DNA from: Kibdelosporangium banguiense
GTDB taxonomy: Bacteria; Actinomycetota; Actinomycetes; Mycobacteriales; Pseudonocardiaceae
Length of the DNA stretch: 64,000 nt
NCBI RefSeq assembly: GCF_017876405.1
Contig: NZ_JAGINW010000001.1
Location: 11,855,203-11,919,202 of the forward strand
Direction: 5' to 3'
The notes beneath the pieces were generated by a model, which was not told where the DNA came from, searched no databases, and saw only the letters and a program-made list of their open reading frames with translations. Below are positions 49,694 through 56,905 of the stretch, in pieces (position 1 is the first letter of the stretch; each line of letters opens with the position of its first letter). A program made the position numbers and the translations under genes.

Positions 49694-50800
49694 GTGACCT
49701 CAACGCTGTACGTGGCCGCAGGCGGCGGAGGAGACGCGATCGCCGCCGCCGTCCTCGCCAATCGCAACGCACCCGGCGAGCGGGCCGCCATCGCCACCTA
49801 CGCCTGGGACCGCCTGATCATCGACCCGCTCCCCGGCCCTCGCGGCGCCCAAGACTTCAACAACCTCAACGAACACGCCGCACACGTCTGGGAGATCACG
49901 CCCAACACCACCCTGAAACCACCCGCCGGCTCAACCCTGCCCCGACTCGCCCGCGAACTCGACGCACGCCTATTCCTGCTTGACCCATACAGCGGCGCCA
50001 TCGGGATGGCCGAACAGCTTCAGTCGATTGCCCGATTTCTTGGGGCATCGTCGCTTGTCCTGGTTGACGTCGGCGGTGACCTTGTTGCCAGAGGCGATGA
50101 ACCAGAACTGCGCAGTCCACTTGCCGATGCTCTCGCATTGGCGGCGTGCGCCCTTACCCGACTTCCGTGCGAGGTGCTCATCGCAGGGCCTGGCACCGAT
50201 GGCGAACTTTCAGAGGAGCAGGTAGCCGGACGGTGCCGGGCGCTGCACTGCACTCGCTACCCCGACCTCCGCCCCGATCAGGTCGAACACATTTTGCCCA
50301 TCTTCGAATGGCACCCGTCAGAGGCGACGGGACTTTGGGTGTCCGCCGTCGCGGGGAAACGCGGAACGGCCGAGATTCGAGACGCCGGACTGCAGGTCAT
50401 CCTCAACGACACCACCGGGCAAGTTTACGCCACCCCAATGGAAAGGGTGACGCAAGCGCATCTGTTCGTGGGCGAACTGACCGGCACTCGTTCACTGTCC
50501 GATGTGGAAGAAGTCGTCCGGCACGCACAGGGCCGCACTGAGATCGATTACGAACGAACAAAAGCGTCGGGGATGCACGCATCCAGCGGAGAGTTGAGCG
50601 AGCCGGCTGTCATCGGCCGCGTGTCCCGAGTATCCAGTGACGCGCGAGAACGCGCCGACTACCTGACGGTTCGCCGCCTCGCCGAACTGATCAAGTTTCC
50701 GGTCAGGGATTTCTCACAGCTGACCCGGATTCTGAGGTCCATCAACCCGGCACGCATTACTCCACCCCTGTGGATGACCAGAAGTCACCTCGACGGTTGA
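49694..50800 (+). CDS. DUF1152 family protein
   Basis: A 368-residue cytoplasmic protein of the DUF1152 family. It has TSTLYVAAGGGGDAIAAAVLA at the N-terminus, a sugar/nucleotide-binding-like Gly-rich loop, plus SSLVLVDVGGDLVARGDEPELRSPLADALALAA and VLIAGPGTDGELSEEQV. The fold appears Rossmann-like, and its biochemical activity is not established. GTG 49694. It is divergent from the GntR gene and probably under its control, making a two-gene module: one regulator, one target. Confidence 0.85.
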   Translation: MTSTLYVAAGGGGDAIAAAVLANRNAPGERAAIATYAWDRLIIDPLPGPRGAQDFNNLNEHAAHVWEITPNTTLKPPAGSTLPRLARELDARLFLLDPYSGAIGMAEQLQSIARFLGASSLVLVDVGGDLVARGDEPELRSPLADALALAACALTRLPCEVLIAGPGTDGELSEEQVAGRCRALHCTRYPDLRPDQVEHILPIFEWHPSEATGLWVSAVAGKRGTAEIRDAGLQVILNDTTGQVYATPMERVTQAHLFVGELTGTRSLSDVEEVVRHAQGRTEIDYERTKASGMHASSGELSEPAVIGRVSRVSSDARERADYLTVRRLAELIKFPVRDFSQLTRILRSINPARITPPLWMTRSHLDG

Positions 50801-50877
50801 TAACAACATCCAGGTTCCTTGAGTTCTCGCAGAGGTATCCCAGAGGTTCTGAAGATCTGTACCGCAGGGTTGATCGT

Positions 50878-51170
50878 ATGAACTTCGGTCTGCTGACGCG
50901 GAAGTCGCTGCACGTGTTCGCCATGGTGGGCGGGTGGCGCACGATCGCGGAGGCCTTCACCTCGCGGATCCTGTTCCTGATCGTCTATCTGCTGACCGAG
51001 CATGTGCTGACGTCCGCGCTGGTCGCGGTCGGCGGGGTGCTGATTTTCACGGTGATCCGGGTGTGCACCGACCGGAAATGGTGGCAGGCGGGCGCTGGGC
51101 TGATCATGGTGGCGTCAGCACGTTGCTGGCCGGCAGCAGTGGCCAGGCCGTGGACTTCTACCTCCCGGGT
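50878..51170 (+). pseudogene. Truncated, frameshifted DUF3159-like membrane protein
   Basis: From ATG 50878 the frame reads LTRKSLHVFAMVGGWRTIAEAF, IVYLLTEHVLTSALVAVGG and VRVCTDRKWWQAGAGLIM, the start of a DUF3159-like integral membrane protein (usually about 200-240 residues). At about 51105 the similarity moves to another frame as GVSTLLAGSSGQAVDFYLPG, which continues the same family. It then ends where the antiparallel histidine-kinase sequence begins. So one frameshift plus a 3' deletion have broken the gene. The original frame stays open to 51315 only as antisense of the kinase. Confidence 0.7.
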
Positions 51171-52019
51171 GACCGGCAGCTCGACGTGCAGCCGGGTCCC
51201 GTTGCCATTCTGTCCAGTATGGACACTTGCGGTTCCGCCGTGGGCGCGGGCGACGGCAGCGACAACGGACAGGCCCAGACCAGTCCCGGCAGCGCGGTTG
51301 TGGGCGGCGCGGTAGAAGCGGTCGAAGACGTGCGGTCGGTCGGCCTCGGCGATCCCGGGCCCGGTGTCGGCGACATCGATCGTGGCCATGCGATTGTCGA
51401 CGCCGACCGTGAGAGTGGCACCAGCATCCGACGGAGTGTGAGCGCGGACGTTGGCAAGAAGATTGTCGAGCAGCTGACGGATTCGGGTGGCGTCACACGG
51501 CAGAATCACCGGTCGCCTGCAGGCGATCAGGATCAGCGGCCGGTCAGGTTCGGTGGCGCGGGCGGCGGCGACGGCATCGGCGGCGAGGTCGTTGAGGTCG
51601 GTGGGCCGCAGGTCGAGAGGTCTGCCTTGGTCGAGTCTGGCCAGCAGGAGCATTTCGTCGACAAGGACGCCCATCCGTTCGGCTTCGCTCTCAATGCGGG
51701 CGATAACTCTAGCCAGATCCGCAGGGCGATCCGCAGCGCCACGGCGGAACAATTCGGCGTAGGCGCGAACTGTGGCCACAGGCGTGCGCAGTTCATGGGA
51801 CGCGTCGGCGAGGAAGGTGCGCAGTTGCTGCTCGGAGGCGCGTCGTTTGCCGAAGGCGGTTTCAAGCTGGCCGAGCATGTCGTTCAGGGCGCGGCCGAGC
51901 CGACCGATCTCGGTGCGTGGGTCCACGGGCTCGACGCGCTGCGTGAGGTCGCCGCTGCCGATGGCCTGTGCCGTGCGCGCGATCCGGTCCAACGGCCGCA
52001 ACTCCCGGCGGACCAGATG
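50985..52019 (-). pseudogene. 5'-truncated sensor histidine kinase
   Basis: The minus-strand frame begins mid-protein as LVRRELRPLDRIARTAQAIGSGDLTQRVEP (HAMP) and continues with LRTFLADASHELRTPVATVRAYAEL (phospho-acceptor), NLLANVRAHTPSDAG, VADTGPGIAEADR and AGTGLGLSVVAAVARAHGG, a full HisKA plus ATPase core. The membrane sensor half that should precede HAMP is missing. Upstream the sequence is fused, out of frame, to the first half of a response regulator. Past about 51170 the frame runs on as antisense of the DUF3159 relic. Expression is unlikely, because the natural start is lost. Confidence 0.78.
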
Positions 52020-52168
52020 AGATCCGGCCGATACCGTGGCACAGCACCAAGGGCCGCCGCCCGGGTCCCAGCGATCTCCGTGTCGAACCCCTCGTACCGC
52101 AACGCGGTGGACACCGCGTCGGCCAAGAACTCATCGTCATCGACGACCAGGACCTTTGTCTGCGACAT
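52020..52168 (-). pseudogene. N-terminal fragment of an OmpR-type response regulator
   Basis: The fragment starts at ATG 52168 behind GGAGG with SQTKVLVVDDDEFLADAVST, then YEGFDTEIAG and a final RPDLI. That is the first about 48 residues of a receiver domain; it stops just before the phospho-acceptor Asp would occur. It then joins histidine-kinase HAMP sequence in another frame. A single deletion of roughly 1.1 kb or more would remove the rest of the regulator and the kinase sensor half, explaining both relics. Confidence 0.75.
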
Positions 52169-52415
52169 GCCTCCAGTCTCACCGAGATGACCGGGCACCC
52201 GCCGGACTTCACAGAGAACTCAAAGAACTGGTACCTCACGGCCAGGACGGCGAAGCGCAATATGCCGATCGGATCGACTTTCGCTGCCGATCGGCCACAC
52301 CGCGGGGACGATCGTTCCGGGCTGCGGATTTCGTGAACTCGCCGAACCCCGGAACCCGTGTTTCCGATCGACTGGCCACGCGGTAAGGCGGGGCCGACAA
52401 TGAAAGGAATCGGGC
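52169..52415. other. Intergenic region
   Basis: About 250 bp holding the promoters of the divergent response-regulator relic and the Asn/Gln-rich protein gene. GAAAGGAA at about 52400 is the ribosome binding site of the latter. Nothing else was recognised. Confidence 0.45.
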
Positions 52416-53111
52416 ATGACGAAGACCATTTCCCGGGGCGTGCTCGCAGCTGTGTTCGCCGCAGCGCTGAGCTTCGCGACGACCGGGACAAGTTTCGCTG
52501 TGACACCGAGTCCCACACCCAGTACCTCAGCCCAGAACAACGCCGCCAACAATCAAGGAAACGCAGCCAACCAGGGCGCCAACAACCGCGGCAATGCCAA
52601 CAACCAAGGAGCCAACAACACCACCACCAACAACAACCAGGGCAACGCGGGTGCCGCGAACAACCAAGGTAACGCGAACAACAACCAGGGCAACGCGGCG
52701 AACCAGAACAACCGGGCCTGCAACGCCCAGCAGCAACAGGCGGCCAACAACAACGCGAACAACGCCGCCAACCGCGCGACGAAGGCTCAGCAGGCAGCCA
52801 AGCGAGCGGCGAACAACGCGACGAGGGCCCGCAACGCGGCAAACCGTGCAGCCGCCCGTGCCGCGAAAGCACAGCAGGCAGCCCGCGCCGCAGCCACCCG
52901 CGCTGCCCAAAACGGCGCTCAGCAAGCGGCTCGTCAGCAAGCGGCACAGGCCCAGCAGAACGCCAACCGCCAGGCCCGCCAAGCCGCCCGCGCCAAGGCC
53001 GCCGCCAACAACCAGACCACCCGGGCGGCAAAGGCCCGCCAGGCCGCCAGTCAGCAGGCCAACCGCGCCAACCAGGCCGCCACCGCAGCACGCAACTGCA
53101 CCGCACGCTGA
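52416..53111 (+). CDS. Secreted low-complexity Asn/Gln/Ala/Arg-rich protein
   Basis: A 231-residue exported protein. The signal peptide is residues 1-28 (SRGVLAAVFAAALSFATTGT then SFA). A Pro/Thr/Ser stretch (30-39) follows, then an Asn/Gln/Gly-rich zone (40-99) of NNQGNA-type repeats, and then an Ala/Arg/Lys/Gln-rich zone (103-227) predicted to be long helix, resembling histone- or Lea-like tails. Only two cysteines occur, Cys102 and Cys228, bracketing the Ala/Arg zone, so one disulphide could close it into a loop. It is strongly basic. ATG 52416. I know no family; DNA binding, cell-surface or prion-like assembly are possibilities only. A hairpin 110 bp downstream may terminate it. Confidence 0.85.
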   Translation: MTKTISRGVLAAVFAAALSFATTGTSFAVTPSPTPSTSAQNNAANNQGNAANQGANNRGNANNQGANNTTTNNNQGNAGAANNQGNANNNQGNAANQNNRACNAQQQQAANNNANNAANRATKAQQAAKRAANNATRARNAANRAAARAAKAQQAARAAATRAAQNGAQQAARQQAAQAQQNANRQARQAARAKAAANNQTTRAAKARQAASQQANRANQAATAARNCTAR

Positions 53112-53220
53112 CAGTCACGGCCAGTGGTTTGCCCTGCCCGCGGTGAATTCGGGCACCGCATCCGGCAGGAATTCCTCAATCCGCCGGCCATGACTGTTCG
53201 CCCCGGAGGAGGTTCGGGGC

Positions 53221-53258
53221 CCGGTGCCCAGGGATTCGGCGGGATCCCTGGGCACCGG
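53221..53258. terminator. Perfect 15-bp hairpin
   Basis: CCGGTGCCCAGGGAT (53221-53235) and ATCCCTGGGCACCGG (53244-53258) pair perfectly over 15 bp with an 8-base loop, 110 bp after the stop of the Asn/Gln-rich protein gene. It is a likely terminator without a U-run, as is common in actinobacteria. Confidence 0.75.
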
Positions 53259-53342
53259 TATATACAGTCAAAGCCACCAGAGGCCCCGGCACCTGGGGCA
53301 CCTCACCCCGAACGCCCCAGACTCCTCCACCAAGCCCCCTGA

Positions 53343-53763
53343 ATTCAGCATGCAGCATGCAGAGCCCAGCATTCAGCCAACCTGTATTCAACATGCAGAG
53401 CACGGCCCTCAGCCCACCTGAATTCAACACGCAGCACTCAGCCCTCGGCCCTGCTGCATACAACACGCAATCCTCAACTTCAGACGTCTGCATTCAGCAT
53501 GTAGAGCACAGGCCTCGACCAGGCTGTATTCAGGATGCGGCTCAGCTGTATTCAGGATGCCTGTATTCAGGGTGCGGGGTGCTGCTGTATTCAGCGTTCA
53601 GGTTTGTTGATCGGGCGAATGCTGCATTCAGCATGTCACACTCAGTCCAAGTGAGCACTGAACTCAGCTTGCGGCATGATCGGGACAGTCCCGTCACCCG
53701 GGACGCTGGATGCGGTGCTGTGCGGTGCCTTTCTGGTGGGCTGAGTGTTGAACACTGAATTCA
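53343..53763. repeat. Intergenic field of degenerate ATTCAG(C/G)ATGC repeats
   Basis: At least 11 copies of ATTCA lie on the plus strand in 421 bp, at 53343, 53371, 53386, 53422, 53492, 53528, 53550, 53565, 53589, 53626 and 53759. Most extend to (T)(G)TATTCAG(C/G)ATGC. The stretch is much AT-richer than the genome average. Open frames on both strands (53357-53758 plus, 53176-53493 minus) are made of this repeat and look non-coding. The copies are unevenly spaced, so this is not a CRISPR or a simple tandem array. Confidence 0.7.
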
Positions 53764-53817
53764 GGATTTGGGGTGTTGGTGGCAGTGGGGATGTGGGTCC
53801 GGCAGCCGGGGACTCTG

Positions 53818-54486
53818 TCAGCGGGTGGGGAGCATGCCGGCGTCGTGGGCGATGATGGCGGCTTGGACTCGGTTGGCGCAGCCTAGTTTGGCGAGGATGC
53901 GGCTGACGTAGGTTTTGACGGTTCCCTCGCCCATGTAGAGGCGGCGCGCGGCTTCGGCGTTGGAGGTGCCGAGGCCGATGAGAACCAGGACTTGGCGTTC
54001 GCGATCTGTCAGGTCGCTTACCAGGCGGCGGGCTTCGGTGGTGCGGGTGTCGTTGGTGGTGACGTGTTGGTCAATGAGGTCTTTGGTGATGCGGGGCGAG
54101 AGGATGGCGCCGCCGTGAGCCGCGGCACGCACGGCTTGAATCAGTTCCTGGGGGCCGGTGTCTTTGAGGATGAAGCCGACAGCTCCGCCGCGCAGGGCGC
54201 GGGTTATGTAGTCGTGTTCGCCGAATGTGGTCAGCATGACGACTTTCACGCCTGGGGCGCGTTCGGCCATCTGTTCGGCGGCGGTGAGGCCGTCGGTGCC
54301 GGGCATGCGGATGTCCATCAGGACCACATCCACGGGCATCTGGCAGGCGAGTTCCACTGCCTGGCTGCCGTCGTCGGCCTCGGCGATCACTTCGATGTCC
54401 TCGGCGTGCCTGAGTACCAGGCGGATGCCGGCGCGCAGCAGGCGCTCGTCGTCGGCGAGCAGGACACGGATTTTCCCGGCGGTCAC
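53818..54486 (-). CDS. NarL/LuxR-family response regulator
   Basis: A 222-residue regulator. The receiver domain is about 5-120 (KIRVLLADDERLLRAGIRLVL, phospho-acceptor in DVVLMDIRMPGTDG, MLTTFGEHDYITRAL, FILKDTGPQEL). The LuxR helix-turn-helix is about 155-215 (LTDRERQVLVLIGLGTSNAEAARRLYMGEGTVKTYVSRIL). GTG 54486 overlaps the kinase stop by 4 bp (GTGA). It acts with the HisKA_3 kinase upstream. Target genes are unknown; the LppU-like gene upstream of the kinase is a candidate. Confidence 0.93.
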   Translation of the reverse strand: MTAGKIRVLLADDERLLRAGIRLVLRHAEDIEVIAEADDGSQAVELACQMPVDVVLMDIRMPGTDGLTAAEQMAERAPGVKVVMLTTFGEHDYITRALRGGAVGFILKDTGPQELIQAVRAAAHGGAILSPRITKDLIDQHVTTNDTRTTEARRLVSDLTDRERQVLVLIGLGTSNAEAARRLYMGEGTVKTYVSRILAKLGCANRVQAAIIAHDAGMLPTR

Positions 54487-56024
54487 GCGGGCACACCGAA
54501 TCTGGCTTTGTCGACCAGGATGTCCTGCCGGAAGCAATAGCGTTCGATCATGATCGTGCCGTCCTCTGTGGAGAAATAGGTGTACATGCAGTCCGCGCCT
54601 TGCGGCGGGTTCGTCTCGAGTCCGCGGGCGGCCTGGCGGGCCAGGACATCGTCGCGCCCGATGTAGTCGGTGACTTCGGCACGGGTGCTGCCGACGCGAG
54701 GGGCGCCGACGAGTTCGGGTGGGGCGTTGAACGTCACCGAGTTGAACGTGACCACCAGGATCGCGACCGCACCGATCAACCCGGTCGCCAGCACCGCCGA
54801 CATTCCGGCACGGGCCCAGCGGTTGTCGGCCGGTTCGGAGTCGGTGTCCGGCTCGACGGGCGCGGGCGGGGCGATGGCCAGCGGAAGTTCGGCCGCGACC
54901 CGGAATCCTTGCCCTGGCAGGGCTCCCGCCAGGAAACTCCCGCCCAGCAGCCGGACTCGTTCCTGAACCCCGACCAGGCCGAGGCCGGTGCCGGGCGTCC
55001 CGATCCCCACACGGCCGTCGTCGAAGACACCCACATGGATGCTGCGTTGGCCGTGCTCCACGAAGACACTGGCCGTCGACCCGGGTGCGTGCCGGTACAC
55101 GTTCGTCAGGCCTTCACGGACGATCCGGTGCACGGCCTGCCGGATCGGCTGGCCGACGCCCACCAGGTCGGCGCCCGACCAGTGCAGCTCGACATGGATG
55201 CCACCGGCTTGTGCCTGCCGGACAAGCTCGGCGACGTCCGACCATGTGCCGGTGCAGTCCGCGGGTTTTGTGGCGGCCGGCTCGCGCTGACGCAGCATCC
55301 CCAGTGTCGCGCGCAGTTCGTCCATCGCCGTGCGCGCTGTCCCCCGGATCAGCCGCGCGGGCTCGGTTTCATGCGACGGCTTCGTGGCGTCGACTTCGAG
55401 ACTGCCCGCGTACAGCGAGATCAGGCTCAGCCGGTGACCGAGCAGATCGTGCATCTCCTGTGCGATACGGGAACGCTCCTGCAACCTGGCCGCGGACGCC
55501 GCGTACCTCGTCTGGTCCCGCAGCGCGCCGATCAACCGTTCCCGTTGTCCCAGCAGCATCTGCACTGCGACCGGCCCGGCGAGGCACACCAGCGCGGCGA
55601 CCCCGAAGACGATGAACGAGACCCGCCACTGGTACCCCGACCCGACCAGCGCGATCGTGAACGGCACAAACGCGGCGACGATCAGCCCGACGGCCCGCCG
55701 CCTGACCGACCAGGCTCGCCCAGCGACGCCGTACGCCGCCAAAGCCACGGTCACACCTGTCGCCGGGTACAGCCCGAACAGCACCGACGCGGCAAGCAGT
55801 GCGGTCACCGGCAACAGCCGCCGGACAGCGGCCACCAGAATCGCGCCGCCCGCGACGAGCAACCTCGCACTGGGGGTCGCACATGGTGCCGAACTCCAGT
55901 CGATGTACAACGCCGCCATGTAGCTGACGACACCGACGAATCCGAGCAAGACCAGCTCGCAGCCGAGCGCCACGACTCGCGGGGCGAGTCGTGGCGTCCT
56001 GATCAGGGCGTGTGCTCCGCTCAC
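54483..56024 (-). CDS. HisKA_3 sensor kinase with an extra C-terminal membrane and external domain
   Basis: A 513-residue NarX/DesK-type kinase. Five or six N-terminal membrane segments (about 15-165) precede the dimerisation/phospho-acceptor helix ERSRIAQEMHDLLGHRLSLISLYAG and the ATPase domain (VREGLTNVYRHAPGSTAS, VFDDGRVGIGTPGTGLGLVGVQERV). After the catalytic core, at about 385, a further membrane segment (AVLATGLIGAVAILVVTF) and an external domain of about 85 residues follow (RVGSTRAEVTDYIGRDDV, CMYTYFSTEDG, YCFRQDILVD). That tail resembles a small SmpA/BamE-like module and is unusual for this family. GTG 56024. Confidence 0.9.
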   Translation of the reverse strand: MSGAHALIRTPRLAPRVVALGCELVLLGFVGVVSYMAALYIDWSSAPCATPSARLLVAGGAILVAAVRRLLPVTALLAASVLFGLYPATGVTVALAAYGVAGRAWSVRRRAVGLIVAAFVPFTIALVGSGYQWRVSFIVFGVAALVCLAGPVAVQMLLGQRERLIGALRDQTRYAASAARLQERSRIAQEMHDLLGHRLSLISLYAGSLEVDATKPSHETEPARLIRGTARTAMDELRATLGMLRQREPAATKPADCTGTWSDVAELVRQAQAGGIHVELHWSGADLVGVGQPIRQAVHRIVREGLTNVYRHAPGSTASVFVEHGQRSIHVGVFDDGRVGIGTPGTGLGLVGVQERVRLLGGSFLAGALPGQGFRVAAELPLAIAPPAPVEPDTDSEPADNRWARAGMSAVLATGLIGAVAILVVTFNSVTFNAPPELVGAPRVGSTRAEVTDYIGRDDVLARQAARGLETNPPQGADCMYTYFSTEDGTIMIERYCFRQDILVDKARFGVPA

Positions 56025-56057
56025 ATTTATCTCTACGTACCGTGACCAGGGGCGAGT

Positions 56058-56561
56058 TCACGGTTTCACTGGAGAGAGGCAGTAGGTGATCGGTGGTTCG
56101 GGGAAGGCCATGTCCTGGCCGGTCTCGCTGTCCGGGCACCCCGTGCCGTCGGTGACCCCGGAGAGGACCTTGGTGACCTTGACTGTGTCCTCGCCCGCGC
56201 ACGAGGACTTGCCCCAGCTGTCATCGGTGTCATCGGGCTTGTAGCACCCGCCTTCGAGGAAGTTGGGCAGCAGGCACAGCTTCCCGCCACCGGCGTTGGG
56301 CACGACCGAAGTGTATTCGTCAACGACGTCGGGACAGTTCCCGGCGGCCTCGGTGAGAATCTTACCCACCTTGAACACCGCTTTGTCGCTGCCGCAGGCG
56401 GTGGTCGTGACATCCGCGCGGTCCTCGTTGTGGTTGGCCACCGCCACACATTCCCCGGCCTTCATCGCCGATGATTCGCCGCTGAACTTCATCACCGCGA
56501 TCACCACACCACCGGCGACCACCAGCATCGCCAACACGATCGCCACAATGGACTTCTTCAT
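56058..56561 (-). CDS. LppU-like membrane-anchored protein (paralogue of the gene at 32 kb)
   Basis: A 167-residue protein with an N-terminal membrane segment/uncleaved signal (IVAIVLAMLVVAGGVVIAVM, about 4-24) and an external Cys-rich domain: MKAGECVAVANH, TTACGSDKAVFKVGKIL, CLLPNFLEGGCYKPDD, TVKVTKVLSG, CPDSETGQDMAFPEPPITYCLSPVK. The C-terminal half matches the 32-kb protein motif for motif (CLxP...GxC..., V.K V..G, YPEPPxTxC..PVK), so they are paralogues. It lies 33 bp upstream of the kinase gene on the same strand and could form an operon with that two-component system. ATG 56561 follows AAGGAG. Confidence 0.8.
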   Translation of the reverse strand: MKKSIVAIVLAMLVVAGGVVIAVMKFSGESSAMKAGECVAVANHNEDRADVTTTACGSDKAVFKVGKILTEAAGNCPDVVDEYTSVVPNAGGGKLCLLPNFLEGGCYKPDDTDDSWGKSSCAGEDTVKVTKVLSGVTDGTGCPDSETGQDMAFPEPPITYCLSPVKP

Positions 56562-56905
56562 GACCGGCTCCTTTTCGCCGCGAGGCTGCTCGCTGGTTAC
56601 TACGGCTGCCGGACGCACCCCAGTCGGCAAGCACCCGCAACGAAAGACCAACGTCTTGAAGGCCGGCCGACCGGCCGCGGCGACCGAGACGATCGGCGTC
56701 TTGCGCATGGCTCGCGCTTTGCGTTATGGGCCACTTGACGCAAGTCGTACGTAACTCCGACCCCAGGATGCCCGTAACTCTGAGAAACAGGCCGGTGACA
56801 CTCGGCGATCAGATCGGAAACACGGGCTTCATAGCCTCCGGACATGGATACGTCGAGGTGCACAGGGTTGTACACAGCGCCACCTCGCTGATGAAAGGCC
56901 TCATC
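56562..56905. promoter_or_regulatory. Divergent region upstream of urtA, with GlnR-box-like elements
   Basis: About 340 bp. GTAAC at 56751 and 56774, GAAAC at 56784, GTGAC at 56795 and GAAAC at 56817 recur at near-helical spacing (23, 10, 11 and 22 bp). GlnR binding sites in actinobacteria are described as GTnAC-n6-GAAAC repeats, an 11-bp period; the match is good in motif but one spacing is off by one base. Nitrogen control of the urt operon by GlnR is therefore a candidate, not shown. Confidence 0.45.

Noticed and set aside
53357..53758. 133-codon plus-strand frame and 105-codon minus-strand frame (53176-53493) in the ATTCAG region
   Set aside because: Both are made almost wholly of the DNA repeat and lack a ribosome binding site; the repeat explains the open frames.
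53343..53763. Possible CRISPR array
   Set aside because: Copies are short, degenerate and irregularly spaced, with no constant repeat-spacer unit and no cas genes nearby.
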